In this document: in pieces, positions 6,371-13,708 of the stretch | Layout of the letters: the number at the start of each line of letters is the position of its first letter | How positions within the stretch are numbered: position 1 is the first letter of the stretch | Assembly (NCBI GenBank): GCA_039679885.1 | Contig: JBDKUC010000446.1 | Span: forward strand, 1-15,928 | DNA from: JAJFUI01 sp039679885 | GTDB lineage: Bacteria; Planctomycetota; Planctomycetia; Pirellulales; Thermoguttaceae | Direction: 5' to 3' | DNA: 15,928 nt | The notes under the pieces: generated by a model | Told to the model about the DNA's origin: nothing | The model's database searches: none | What the model saw: the letters and a program-made list of their open reading frames with translations, nothing else | Position numbers and translations under genes: made by a program

Positions 6371-6922
6371 ATGCACTACGAAGTTGAGATGAAGTTTCCT
6401 GTCGGCGAAGCGGCCGCGTTCGTGGCACGGCTTGGCGAGTTGGGCGTGGCGGCTTCCGAGCCATGTTCGGAGGTGGACGTCTATTTCGCCCATCCGGCGC
6501 GCGACTTTGCGCGGACCGACGAGGCCCTGCGGCTGCGGCGCAAGGGCGAGCGGTTCTTCATCACCTACAAAGGCCCGAAGGTGGACCCGACCACCAAGAC
6601 CCGCCGTGAGATCGAGATTCCTTTGGAGGGCGATGAAGCGAGATTTCATGCCTGGTTCGCGCTGCTTGGCGAGCTGGGTTTCACGCCGGCCGGCGAAGTG
6701 AAGAAGCGGCGCCGCAAGGCCGAAATCCCCTGGCAGGGCCACGCTGTCGAAGGCTTGCTCGACGAGGTCGAAGGGCTTGGCTCGTACGTCGAACTTGAGC
6801 TGATCGCCGATGCCGACGGCCTCGACACGGCCCGGCAATGCTTGGCGTCGCTGGCCCAGCGGCTCGGTCTGACCGGAAGCGAACGGCGTAGCTATCTGGA
6901 ACTGTTGCGGCAGAAGAACTGA
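6371..6922 (+). CDS. cyaB: CYTH-domain protein, class IV adenylate cyclase (CyaB) type
   Basis: CYTH proteins bind triphosphorylated substrates inside a beta tunnel and include class IV adenylate cyclases and (thiamine) triphosphatases. The 183 residues start with the ExExK signature (YEVEMKF: Glu4, Glu6, Lys8). They then show LRLR (Arg54, Arg56), YKGPK (Lys67), REIEI (Glu80, Glu82), a basic run KKRRRK (111-116), DEVEGLGSYVELE with Asp131, Glu132, Glu141 and Glu143, and a C-terminal SYLELL. The length and the GLGSYVELE segment fit the CyaB subfamily better than inorganic triphosphatases. Whether it makes cAMP or hydrolyses a triphosphate cannot be decided by eye. The ATG at 6371 is the only sensible start, since the signature begins two residues later. 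The next gene starts 46 bases after the stop. Confidence 0.87.
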   Translation: MHYEVEMKFPVGEAAAFVARLGELGVAASEPCSEVDVYFAHPARDFARTDEALRLRRKGERFFITYKGPKVDPTTKTRREIEIPLEGDEARFHAWFALLGELGFTPAGEVKKRRRKAEIPWQGHAVEGLLDEVEGLGSYVELELIADADGLDTARQCLASLAQRLGLTGSERRSYLELLRQKN

Positions 6923-6953
6923 CTACGGCTCTGTTTTGTGGCCTAGCATCGGG

Positions 6954-6959
6954 TATACT
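6954..6959 (+). promoter_or_regulatory. TATACT -10-like element just before the AcpH-like gene
   Basis: TATACT ends nine bases before the ATG at 6969, and no Shine-Dalgarno sequence lies between. If used, the transcript would begin within a few bases of the start codon and be essentially leaderless. No strong -35 hexamer was seen at the usual distance. Confidence 0.35.
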
Positions 6960-6968
6960 GCGCCGGGT

Positions 6969-7616
6969 ATGAACTACCTGTCGCATGCCCTGCCCTTTCT
7001 CGACCGGCCGTACTTCGTTGCCGGCGTCAGCGTGCCCGATTGGCTGATGGTGGCCGATCGCCGGGTGCGGATTCGCTCGAAACACGCCGAAGCGTTTCTC
7101 AACGACGAAGACCCGGTCGTGGCGGAAGTCGCGGCCGGTGTGTTGCAGCACCTTCGCGACGACGCGCGTTTTCACGAGACTCGGGCGTTCGCCGAGACGG
7201 TGCTGCAACTGACGGTCCGCGTCCGTGACGCGTTGGCCGGCGAGCCGGGGATGCGGCCGGCCTTCCTCGGTCATCTGCTCGCGGAACTGCTGCTCGACGC
7301 CGCGCTGATGGCCGAAGACGCGAGCCAGCTTTCGACTTACTACGAGGTCCTCGATCAACTCGACGCGCGGCAGGTCGAGGCGGCGGTCAACCGGATCGCC
7401 CCGCGGAGCACCGGCCGCCTGGCCGCCTTCATCGAGCTGTTCCGCCGCGGGCGGGTCTTGTGGGATTATCGCGAAGATGGCACACTGATGACGCGGTTGA
7501 ATCAGGTGTTGCGGCGGGTCGGGCTCGAGCCGCTGCCCGATGAGTTCGTCTCGCTGCTGCCGGCGGCGAGGAAACTGGTTGCGGAACGCAAAGGTGAGTT
7601 GCTTGGCGTACCGTAA
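6969..7616 (+). CDS. AcpH-like putative metal-dependent hydrolase
   Basis: The 215-residue product opens MNYLSHALPFLDRPYFVAG, reminiscent of acyl-carrier-protein phosphodiesterase (AcpH), which begins with a similar MNxLAH stretch. It is soluble and mostly helical, with His6, Asp24, His61, Asp64/Asp65, His69, His102 (FLGHLLAELLLD) and Asp110 spaced like metal ligands of an HD-type helical phosphohydrolase. That reading is inference, and no substrate is claimed. A 33-base upstream in-frame extension exists, but ATG 6969 is chosen because the conserved-looking region begins there. A TATACT hexamer sits immediately upstream and no Shine-Dalgarno is seen. The stop is followed by paired palindromes (7621-7662) and then the epimerase gene. 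Confidence 0.75.
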   Translation: MNYLSHALPFLDRPYFVAGVSVPDWLMVADRRVRIRSKHAEAFLNDEDPVVAEVAAGVLQHLRDDARFHETRAFAETVLQLTVRVRDALAGEPGMRPAFLGHLLAELLLDAALMAEDASQLSTYYEVLDQLDARQVEAAVNRIAPRSTGRLAAFIELFRRGRVLWDYREDGTLMTRLNQVLRRVGLEPLPDEFVSLLPAARKLVAERKGELLGVP

Positions 7617-7620
7617 AGGC

Positions 7621-7662
7621 GCGACCAGTGGTCGCGGGACGCGCGACGCGACCACCGGTCGC
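7621..7662. repeat. Pair of GCGACC/GGTCGC palindromes
   Basis: GCGACCAGTGGTCGC (7621-7635) and GCGACCACCGGTCGC (7648-7662) are two near-identical 15-base palindromes 12 bases apart. They fill the spacer between the AcpH-like gene and the epimerase gene. They could form two hairpins in a read-through transcript, a REP-like arrangement or a weak terminator, or offer a double operator. Nothing further supports any one role. Confidence 0.75.
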
Positions 7663-7680
7663 GGCTTTGTTCGGGAGCAC

Positions 7681-8535
7681 ATGATGCGATACGGAATGAA
7701 TCTGCTCTTGTGGACCGATACGCTGAGCGACGCGGCCTTGCCGTTGTTGGACGACATCAAACAGATTGGTTTCGACGCGGTTGAGTTGCCGCTGTTCGAG
7801 GCCGACATCAAGACGTACGCGGCCTGGGCGAAGCATCTCGACGACGCTGGGCTGGCGCGAACGGCGGTCACCGTTCGCGGGGCCAACGACAACCCGATGA
7901 GCTACGACCCGAAGATCCGCCGGAAGGGCGTCGATGCCAACAAGGCCGCGCTCGATTGTTGCCAGGCCGTCGGCGCCGAGGCGTTGGTCGGGCCATATCA
8001 TTCCGCTCTGGGGTTCTTCAGCGGCGCCGGGGCCACCGAGGACGAGTGGAAATGGGCCGTTGACAGCATGAAGCAGGTGGCCGAACATGCCGAGACCTGC
8101 GGCGTGACCCTGGCCTTGGAGTGCGTGAACCGCTTTGAGTGCTACCTCTTGAACACGGCTGCCCAGGGCGTGCGCTTCTGCCGCGAGGTGGACCATCCGC
8201 GCTGCAAGATGATGTACGACACGTTCCATTCGCACATCGAGGAGAAGGACACGGCCGCCGCGATTCGCGAGCTGGAAGGGCTCTTGGCACACGTGCACAT
8301 CTCGGAGAACGACCGCAGCACGCCCGGCGCGGGCAACATCCGCTGGGAGGAGACGTTCGATGCGCTGCACGACATCGGTTACGACAATCTCATGGTGATC
8401 GAGGCGTTCGGGCTTTCCCTCGAACGGCTGCTGCCTGCGACGAGAATCTGGCGCCGAATGTATGAGAACGAGCGGCAATTGGCCGGCGATGGGCTGAAGT
8501 TCATGAAGAGCGAAGTGGCGAAGAGGTGGAAATAG
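7681..8535 (+). CDS. Sugar 3-epimerase/isomerase, D-tagatose 3-epimerase type TIM barrel
   Basis: This is a xylose-isomerase-like TIM-barrel enzyme that probably epimerises a ketose or related sugar through a metal-stabilised enediolate. In the 284 residues the candidate metal ligands are Glu147 (LALECVNRFE), Asp180 (MMYDTFH), His206 (HVHISEND) and Glu241 (VIEAFG). Their spacings (33, 26 and 35) equal those of the Glu/Asp/His/Glu set of D-tagatose 3-epimerase as I recall it. The frame is open upstream to 7540, but that part overlaps the previous gene and includes the palindromes. ATG 7681 (or 7684) is preferred, preceded by CGGGAG. The substrate is unknown; D-psicose/tagatose epimerases and other sugar isomerases share this architecture. 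The next gene has its own promoter-like sequence. Confidence 0.9.
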   Translation: MMRYGMNLLLWTDTLSDAALPLLDDIKQIGFDAVELPLFEADIKTYAAWAKHLDDAGLARTAVTVRGANDNPMSYDPKIRRKGVDANKAALDCCQAVGAEALVGPYHSALGFFSGAGATEDEWKWAVDSMKQVAEHAETCGVTLALECVNRFECYLLNTAAQGVRFCREVDHPRCKMMYDTFHSHIEEKDTAAAIRELEGLLAHVHISENDRSTPGAGNIRWEETFDALHDIGYDNLMVIEAFGLSLERLLPATRIWRRMYENERQLAGDGLKFMKSEVAKRWK

Positions 8536-8575
8536 TGCGTGTGAAAGCAACTTTGGATGCCGTCGCGAAAGTGGC

Positions 8576-8605
8576 TTGAAGATACCAGCGAGCCGGCACT
8601 ACAAT
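8576..8605 (+). promoter_or_regulatory. Promoter-like site of the toxin-antitoxin-scpB unit
   Basis: TTGAAG (8576-8581) and TACAAT (8600-8605) are 18 bases apart. The predicted start lies near 8612, about 27 bases before the antitoxin ATG. No clear palindromic operator was found around it. It is the only promoter-like sequence seen before scpB, apart from anything hidden in the toxin gene. Confidence 0.5.
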
Positions 8606-8638
8606 GATAGTGGTTCCTTCGATTGCCAGGAGTCTCAG

Positions 8639-8866
8639 ATGAAAGCTGTAAAAGCCGTAATCCAGAATGGTGAGATCTTGCCGGACGAGCCGCTTGCGAT
8701 GACAGGACGCCATGACGCAATTGTGGTTGTCCTCGATGCGGATCCATGGGAAGACATCCTGCGCGATCCGCGGCCGCGGCCGGAGTTGCTCAAGGCACGG
8801 CAGGTGGCGCAATCGGATTATCTGGCCGGCAAGACAACGCCAATTGATCCGGATGCCATGCCGTGA
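8639..8866 (+). CDS. Putative antitoxin, AF2212-like
   Basis: The 75-residue protein starts MKAVKAVIQNGEILPDEPL, like AF2212/DUF104-type antitoxins, whose N-terminus is a small beta unit (here about residues 1-35, ending in AIVVVLD). The C-terminal half (from about 37) is acidic and Pro/Arg-containing and would wrap the toxin. The frame is open a little further upstream, but ATG 8639 is fixed by CAGGAG (8627-8632), six bases away. Its TGA overlaps the GTG start of the RelE-type gene by four bases (GTGA, 8863-8866), the classic arrangement for a coupled antitoxin-toxin pair. The antitoxin should neutralise the toxin and may repress the shared promoter; both are inference from position and family resemblance. 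Confidence 0.78.
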   Translation: MKAVKAVIQNGEILPDEPLAMTGRHDAIVVVLDADPWEDILRDPRPRPELLKARQVAQSDYLAGKTTPIDPDAMP

Positions 8867-9129
8867 AGTCCACTGCGAACGACCGCTTTTGGGCCCTTTA
8901 CGGCGAGCTTTCTTCCACAGTGCGTGAGGAGGCGAAGGAAGCGTTTCATCTCTTCCGGCAGAACCCGGCTCATCCCGGTCTTTCGCTTGAACGGCTCCGT
9001 TGCGACCCCGAATCGTGGTCAGTGCGAATCACACGGGGCTATCGGGCGGTTGGCTGGAAGCAAGGAGACACCATGGTTTGGTATTGGATCGGCAGCCATG
9101 CAGATTTCGACGAGACCTTCCGAGTATGA
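8863..9129 (+). CDS. RelE/ParE-superfamily toxin
   Basis: The 88-residue product has the RelE/ParE layout. N-terminal helices (FWALYGELSSTVREEAKEAFHLF) are followed by NPAHPGLSLERL, then a beta sheet with SVRITRGYRAVGW (Arg55, Arg61) and a C-terminal VWYWIGSHADFDETF (Trp75, His79). RelE-type members cleave mRNA at the ribosome and ParE-type members poison gyrase. The WIGSHxxYD-like ending is common in plasmid-maintenance-type RelE relatives, but the target is not decidable here. It starts with GTG inside the antitoxin's stop codon, has no strong Shine-Dalgarno sequence and probably depends on re-initiation. Its own TGA overlaps the ATG of scpB (ATGA, 9126-9129). No frameshift or missing segment is visible. 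Confidence 0.85.
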   Translation: MKSTANDRFWALYGELSSTVREEAKEAFHLFRQNPAHPGLSLERLRCDPESWSVRITRGYRAVGWKQGDTMVWYWIGSHADFDETFRV

Positions 9130-9878
9130 CGTTGCCATCTGTTGAGCCGCCGTTTCAGTCGCAGCCACAGGGCATCTCGTTGGACGAGTTGGCCCAGGCG
9201 TTCGCGCAGGTCATGGGCGCCGAGCCGCGCCGGCCGAAGGAGCCGCGATCGCCAGACGCCGGGCCGCCGGGCGATGCCCCGCCCACGGCGAAGGCCGCCG
9301 CGGTTGAGCAGAGCGTCGAGCCGGCTCCGGCCCTGCCCTTGGCGTCACCGGACGACTCCTGCCCGATCAACCCGCGGACCATCTTCGAGGCGATGCTTTT
9401 CGTCGGGAACCGGGAGAATCGGCCACTGACGCTGGCCCAGGCGGCCGAGCTGATGCGCAACGTGGCGGCCGACGAAATTCCTCCGCTGGTCGACGAGCTG
9501 AATCGCCGGTACGACACCGAGGGCGCGCCGTATCGAGTGGTCGGCGACGGTGACGGCTACCGTTTGGCGTTGCGCGAGGAGCACAACGCCCTGCGGAACC
9601 GCTTCTACGGCCGCGTTCGCGAGGCCAAGCTTTCGCAAGCGGCCATCGACGTGTTGGCGCTAGTGGCCTACCAGCAGCCGATTACGGCGGAGAAGATCAC
9701 CTCGTTGCGCGGCAAGCCGAGCAGCCACGTCCTTTCGCAATTGGTCCGCCGGGGCCTGTTGCGGATCGAGCGGCCTGAGCAGCGCCGCGAGGCGCCACAC
9801 TACCAAACGACCGACCGTTTCTTGCGGCTGTTCCATCTCGAATCGTTGGCCGACTTGCCCCGCAGCGAGGACCCGTAG
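9126..9878 (+). CDS. scpB: Segregation and condensation protein B
   Basis: ScpB is the winged-helix dimer that binds ScpA to form the SMC-ScpAB condensin complex needed for chromosome organisation and segregation. Residues about 81-250 match the family: INPRTIFEAMLFVGNRENRPLT, then LSQAAIDVLALVAYQQPITAEK (169-190), ITSLRGKPSSHVLSQLVRRGLL (191-212) and a C-terminal YQTTDRFLRLFHL. The first 80 residues are an extra Pro/Ala-rich, probably disordered segment after a short helix (ISLDELAQAFAQVMG, 17-31). ATG 9126 is chosen over earlier in-frame starts inside the toxin gene because it gives an ATGA overlap. An internal ATG at 9213 would also keep the domain. No scpA or smc is in the window. It converges with the surface-protein gene, 48 bases apart. 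Confidence 0.93.
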   Translation: MTLPSVEPPFQSQPQGISLDELAQAFAQVMGAEPRRPKEPRSPDAGPPGDAPPTAKAAAVEQSVEPAPALPLASPDDSCPINPRTIFEAMLFVGNRENRPLTLAQAAELMRNVAADEIPPLVDELNRRYDTEGAPYRVVGDGDGYRLALREEHNALRNRFYGRVREAKLSQAAIDVLALVAYQQPITAEKITSLRGKPSSHVLSQLVRRGLLRIERPEQRREAPHYQTTDRFLRLFHLESLADLPRSEDP

Positions 9879-9926
9879 GACGGGCTCTCTAGCCGATCCC
9901 GAAGGAAGCCCTCATATGCCGCGAGC

Positions 9927-12900
9927 CTATTGCCGCGACGCTTGCAGCGGCGTTTCGGCCGGCACGTTGTCCTGGTAGACGCCGACCTTGTCGACGCCGT
10001 CGCCGGTCCAGTCGCCCGCCACTGGCTTATCGTTCGGGCCGCCGAGCTCGAAGACTTTGTCGGCAGCGTCGACACGGTGGTTGTTGTTCGTGTCGAGGTA
10101 GAACGTGCCGTGGCGGTAGACGCCGACTTTCGAGATGCCGTCGCCAGTCCAGTCGCCCACGACAGGCAGGTCGCCCGGCTGGCCGTACTCGACGACCGTG
10201 TCGCGATCGGTAAAGCGGCCATCGCCGTCCATGTCGAGATACCACGTGCCGCCGCGGAAGACGCCGATCGAGTAGATGCCATCGCCGTTCCAGTCGCCGG
10301 CAACTGCGATGTCGCCCTTGCGGCCGTACTCGAACACGTGGTCGATCAGGTCGGAACGCATCCGGCCTGCGGTTCCCTTCTTCATCGTCCGCCAACCGAT
10401 GGCGGCATCGGTCGGGTCAGGCGGCACGTTTTTCGGACGCTTGTACGGCGGTGGGTTCTGGGCGTCGGGCAAACCCGGCTCGGCCATCACGGCTTGCAGG
10501 TCGCCGATCCACGCGGGACCGAAGATGCCGATGTCCGTCTTATCGTCGCCGTTCCAGTCGCCGGCCACCGGCTGGTCACCCTTCTTGCCAAGCTTGATCC
10601 ATAGGTCCTTGTCGTCCCAAACGCCGTTGCCGTTCAGGTCGAGGAACCATAGGCCGTCGAGGAAGACGCCGATTTTGGTGACGCCGCTTCCATCCCAGTC
10701 GCCCGCCACCGGCTTGGCGCCGGACATTCCAAAGCGAAGCGTCTTGATCGGCACGCCGTTCGCGTCGGCGAGGACGAACTGGCATTGATCCATGGCCGGC
10801 CCGCTCCAAGAGACCGGGTCGAAGTAAAGCCCGGTGTCGGACTCCGTGAACTCGGCGGCCGAGGCGTCGCTTCGGGGCTGGCCCGCGTCGATGACGCTCA
10901 AGTGCCAAGTATATCCGCCCGGCAGGCCGCCGCCGCCAAGGACCGGCTGCGTCACCGTGAGCGGCGAGGAATAATACGGCCGCGCGATCGGCGCTTCCGC
11001 GCTGTACGGGATGGGCGCGGGCGTCGGCGTCGGGCTTGGCGACGGAGTCGGAGTGGGGCCACCGGGAGGTGAATCCGGCGTCCGTTCAACCAGCACCTCG
11101 CTGAAGTTGTACTGCACGGCCACGTCGCCCGGGTTGATCGGAATCTGCACGATCGCCGCCCCCGACGTGCTGACCGCCAGCGTGCTGAGGATGCTCTCAT
11201 CGGGCGCGGAATAGCGGTTGACCAGCATGCCTCCGTTGCTGCCGACCGAGTCGACGCCGGGCACGTAGTTCGTCGGTTGGATTTCGATGATCGAATAGAC
11301 GCCCGGCCGGAGCCCGGTGAACTGGTAATACCCGTTGGCGTCGGTGGTCGTGGTGATCTTCTGCCCGTTGGCGTCGGTCAACGGATAGCCGGTGGCATCG
11401 CACAACTCCAGCACAATGCCGCTCAGCATCGTGTCGTCGGACGTAAGCTTGCCGTCGCGGAGAGTCGGAATGTCGGGGTCCGGATCGCTCTGCTTGAGCT
11501 TGATTGCCTGGCCGTCTTGGAACACATAGCCGGAGATCTTGGCCGGAATGATTTCATAGAAGTCGTAGTTCTGGCCGCTGACGCCGGCGTCGAGATGGGC
11601 GGAAAGGATCTTGTCGTAGCCGTCGAGCGTGCCGCCGGCCGTGCCCACTTGGTCGCCGCCTTCGAGATACGAAGCCGGCTGGACCTCCTCGACCCCGTAG
11701 ATGCCCGGTGTCAAATCGGTGAAAGCGTACTTCCCGTTGGCGTCGGTCACCGTCGAGCGGAGCCGGTTGCCCGAGCTATCGAGCAAGTAGACGGTGACGC
11801 CTGACAGGAGCGTCTCGCCCGTGTCGAAGGCATTGTTTGCATTGACGTCGACGTAGACCTTGCCGGCGATGGCGGCGGGCAGCAGTTCGCCGAAGTCGTA
11901 CTCTTTGCCGCGCTGTCCACTCGCCAGTGCGATGCCGTCGATCAGGTCGCCCGGGTTGTGGGCCGTGCCGCCGGCGGTGCCAGCCGCGTCCAGGCCGTCC
12001 TTGTAACCGGTTGGCTGGGTCTCGGCGACGCCATACGTGCCCGGCGTCAGGTCGTCGAAAAGATAGAAGCCGGCCGCGTCGGTGATTGTCGTCAACCCCG
12101 TCGAAGTGCCGCTCGAATCCAGGAGCGTCAGGGTGACGCCGCCGATGGGCGTTTCGCCGTCGTCGAACACGCCGTTATTGTTCGCGTCGACATAGACGAA
12201 GCCGCTCACGCTGACTGGCAGCAACTCGCCAAAATCATACTCCTTGCCCTGCTGCCCGCTGACGAGCTGGATGCCGTCGATCAGATCGCCCGGGTTGTGG
12301 GCCGTGCCGCCAGCCGTGCCCGCAACATCCAGGCCGTCCGTGTATCCGTCGGGCTGCGTCTCGGCGACGCCGTATCGGCCGGGCATTAAGCTGTCGAAAC
12401 TGTAGTAGCCCCAATCGTCGGTGGTGGTCGTCTGGCCCGTCGCGTTGCCGCTTGAATCGAGCAGCGCGACGGTGACGCCGCCGAGGGGCGTCTCACCGTC
12501 GTCAAAGACGCCGTTGTTGTTCTCGTCGTGATAGACGTAGCCGCTGACGCTGGCGGGCCGCGTTTCCGCGAAGTCGTTATGGACGCTGTCCTCGCCGCCG
12601 TCGAGGTTGATGCTGCTCAGAATATCCACGGTTGCGACGACGCCGCGAGTCTGGCCGCCCACGGTGCCCGGCGTGTCGCCGACGCTCAGATAGCCGTCTG
12701 GCTGCACTTCGACGATCTGGTACATGCCCGGAAGCAGACCTTCGAACTTGTAGTTGCCATTGGCGTCGGTCGTGGCCGTCCTGCCCGTGGTGATGTAATC
12801 GCCCTCGAACTCATACAGCACGAGTTGCACGCCGGCAATGCCTGCGTCGCCGGACTCCTGCTTGTTGTCGGCGTTCATGTCTTCGAAGACGGCGCCGGAG

Positions 12901-13673
12901 AGCGTGATCGGCAGCGGCATCTGCTGAGCCGAGCCGCTCGCGCCGGCCGTATAGACCGGGCCTGGCGAGCAGACTGTAGGCACGTAGGCCAGTGCGGCCG
13001 CGTTGTCGTAGTCGTCGTTCGGCAGCGCGCCGTCGAGCCCGGTGCCGCTCAGGTCGTAGCGGTCATAGAAGACCAGGGCCGAAGTGGTCAGATTCTGCAT
13101 ATGGGGCGCGACGAAGGAGGCCGTCAGCGTGGCTCCCTCGAATTCAGCGCCTTCGGCGACGGCGTTGGCTTCGAGGTTTCCGTTCTCGTCCACGTCGATG
13201 CTGAAGACGAGTTTGTCGCCGGCCGTGAAGCCGCTCAGGGAAATCACCAGTTGCGTGCCGCCGTTGGCGACCGACGTGCCGGTAATCTGGAACCCGTCGT
13301 GGTTGACGATCGTCAGCGGGAAGTCGCCGTAGGCCCCGCCGCCGCCTGCCGCGGTGTTGAAGAAGGTGTTGTCCGTGTCGATCCGGATTTGGGTAAGCTC
13401 CGTGCCGGCCGCGCCGCCGGTGAAGCTGACTTGGAACAGGTCGGCCACCGGCGCGCCGGTCCCCTTCAGCGTGTTTGGCTCGTCGAAGTTGTTCGAGTCC
13501 TCGAAATAGGTCGTGGCGACATGGAGCGGGGCCACGGTGGCCGAGAGCATCTGCCGGGCCTCGACCTGCTCGAAACGGCAAGTTCGCACGCGCGACCCGG
13601 CATGCCGCCGGCTTCGATGGTGCGGTTTTGCAACCGAGTGACCGCGATGGAAGAACAGCTTTAGCAGGTCCAC
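9927..13673 (-). CDS. Giant secreted surface protein with SdrD-B-like and GDWxG repeats
   Basis: The 1248-residue protein begins with a basic segment and FEQVEARQMLSA (34-45), the planctomycete-type N-terminal sorting or processing motif. A beta-rich N-domain (about 46-250) precedes five SdrD-B/Cna-B-like repeats (about 256-370, 375-483, 487-597, 601-707, 711-857), typically opening VSGxVYxDxNNNGVFDDGE. A Pro/Thr/Ser linker (about 865-888) leads to five GDWxG-type repeats (GDW near 991, 1037, 1126, 1173 and 1220) interspersed with Ca2+-loop-like DxDGDG, resembling FG-GAP/VCBS propeller blades. Repeat 5 has an Asp-rich insertion. The frame is open to 13781, but that stretch is encoded by the heptamer array. 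GTG at 13673 is chosen because GGAGG lies five bases upstream. Adhesion or matrix function is inferred. Confidence 0.9.
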   Translation of the reverse strand: MDLLKLFFHRGHSVAKPHHRSRRHAGSRVRTCRFEQVEARQMLSATVAPLHVATTYFEDSNNFDEPNTLKGTGAPVADLFQVSFTGGAAGTELTQIRIDTDNTFFNTAAGGGGAYGDFPLTIVNHDGFQITGTSVANGGTQLVISLSGFTAGDKLVFSIDVDENGNLEANAVAEGAEFEGATLTASFVAPHMQNLTTSALVFYDRYDLSGTGLDGALPNDDYDNAAALAYVPTVCSPGPVYTAGASGSAQQMPLPITLSGAVFEDMNADNKQESGDAGIAGVQLVLYEFEGDYITTGRTATTDANGNYKFEGLLPGMYQIVEVQPDGYLSVGDTPGTVGGQTRGVVATVDILSSINLDGGEDSVHNDFAETRPASVSGYVYHDENNNGVFDDGETPLGGVTVALLDSSGNATGQTTTTDDWGYYSFDSLMPGRYGVAETQPDGYTDGLDVAGTAGGTAHNPGDLIDGIQLVSGQQGKEYDFGELLPVSVSGFVYVDANNNGVFDDGETPIGGVTLTLLDSSGTSTGLTTITDAAGFYLFDDLTPGTYGVAETQPTGYKDGLDAAGTAGGTAHNPGDLIDGIALASGQRGKEYDFGELLPAAIAGKVYVDVNANNAFDTGETLLSGVTVYLLDSSGNRLRSTVTDANGKYAFTDLTPGIYGVEEVQPASYLEGGDQVGTAGGTLDGYDKILSAHLDAGVSGQNYDFYEIIPAKISGYVFQDGQAIKLKQSDPDPDIPTLRDGKLTSDDTMLSGIVLELCDATGYPLTDANGQKITTTTDANGYYQFTGLRPGVYSIIEIQPTNYVPGVDSVGSNGGMLVNRYSAPDESILSTLAVSTSGAAIVQIPINPGDVAVQYNFSEVLVERTPDSPPGGPTPTPSPSPTPTPAPIPYSAEAPIARPYYSSPLTVTQPVLGGGGLPGGYTWHLSVIDAGQPRSDASAAEFTESDTGLYFDPVSWSGPAMDQCQFVLADANGVPIKTLRFGMSGAKPVAGDWDGSGVTKIGVFLDGLWFLDLNGNGVWDDKDLWIKLGKKGDQPVAGDWNGDDKTDIGIFGPAWIGDLQAVMAEPGLPDAQNPPPYKRPKNVPPDPTDAAIGWRTMKKGTAGRMRSDLIDHVFEYGRKGDIAVAGDWNGDGIYSIGVFRGGTWYLDMDGDGRFTDRDTVVEYGQPGDLPVVGDWTGDGISKVGVYRHGTFYLDTNNNHRVDAADKVFELGGPNDKPVAGDWTGDGVDKVGVYQDNVPAETPLQASRQ
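11931..12391 (-). repeat. 339-bp intragenic duplication between SdrD-B repeats 2 and 3
   Basis: DNA near 11931-12050 and 12270-12389 remains closely alike at nucleotide level with a 339-base offset (113 codons). An example is the stretch containing CGCCCGGGTTGTGGGCCGTG in both copies. The protein also repeats HNPGDLIDGI and GKEYDFGELLP. Repeats 1, 4 and 5 are much more diverged, so the second/third pair is the youngest or is being homogenised. Confidence 0.8.
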
Positions 13674-13678
13674 GTCAA

Positions 13679-13683
13679 CCTCC
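13679..13683 (-). promoter_or_regulatory. Ribosome-binding site that fixes the surface-protein start
   Basis: The minus strand reads GGAGG here, five bases before GTG 13673. It decides for the GTG over several upstream TTG/GTG codons that lie inside repetitive DNA. Confidence 0.7.
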
Positions 13684-13708
13684 GTGTCGATTCTCGTCCT
13701 GAAACTCA

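Noticed and set aside
12528..13664. 378-codon open frame on the plus strand
   Set aside because: It is antisense to the surface-protein repeats; the length follows from their regular codon pattern.
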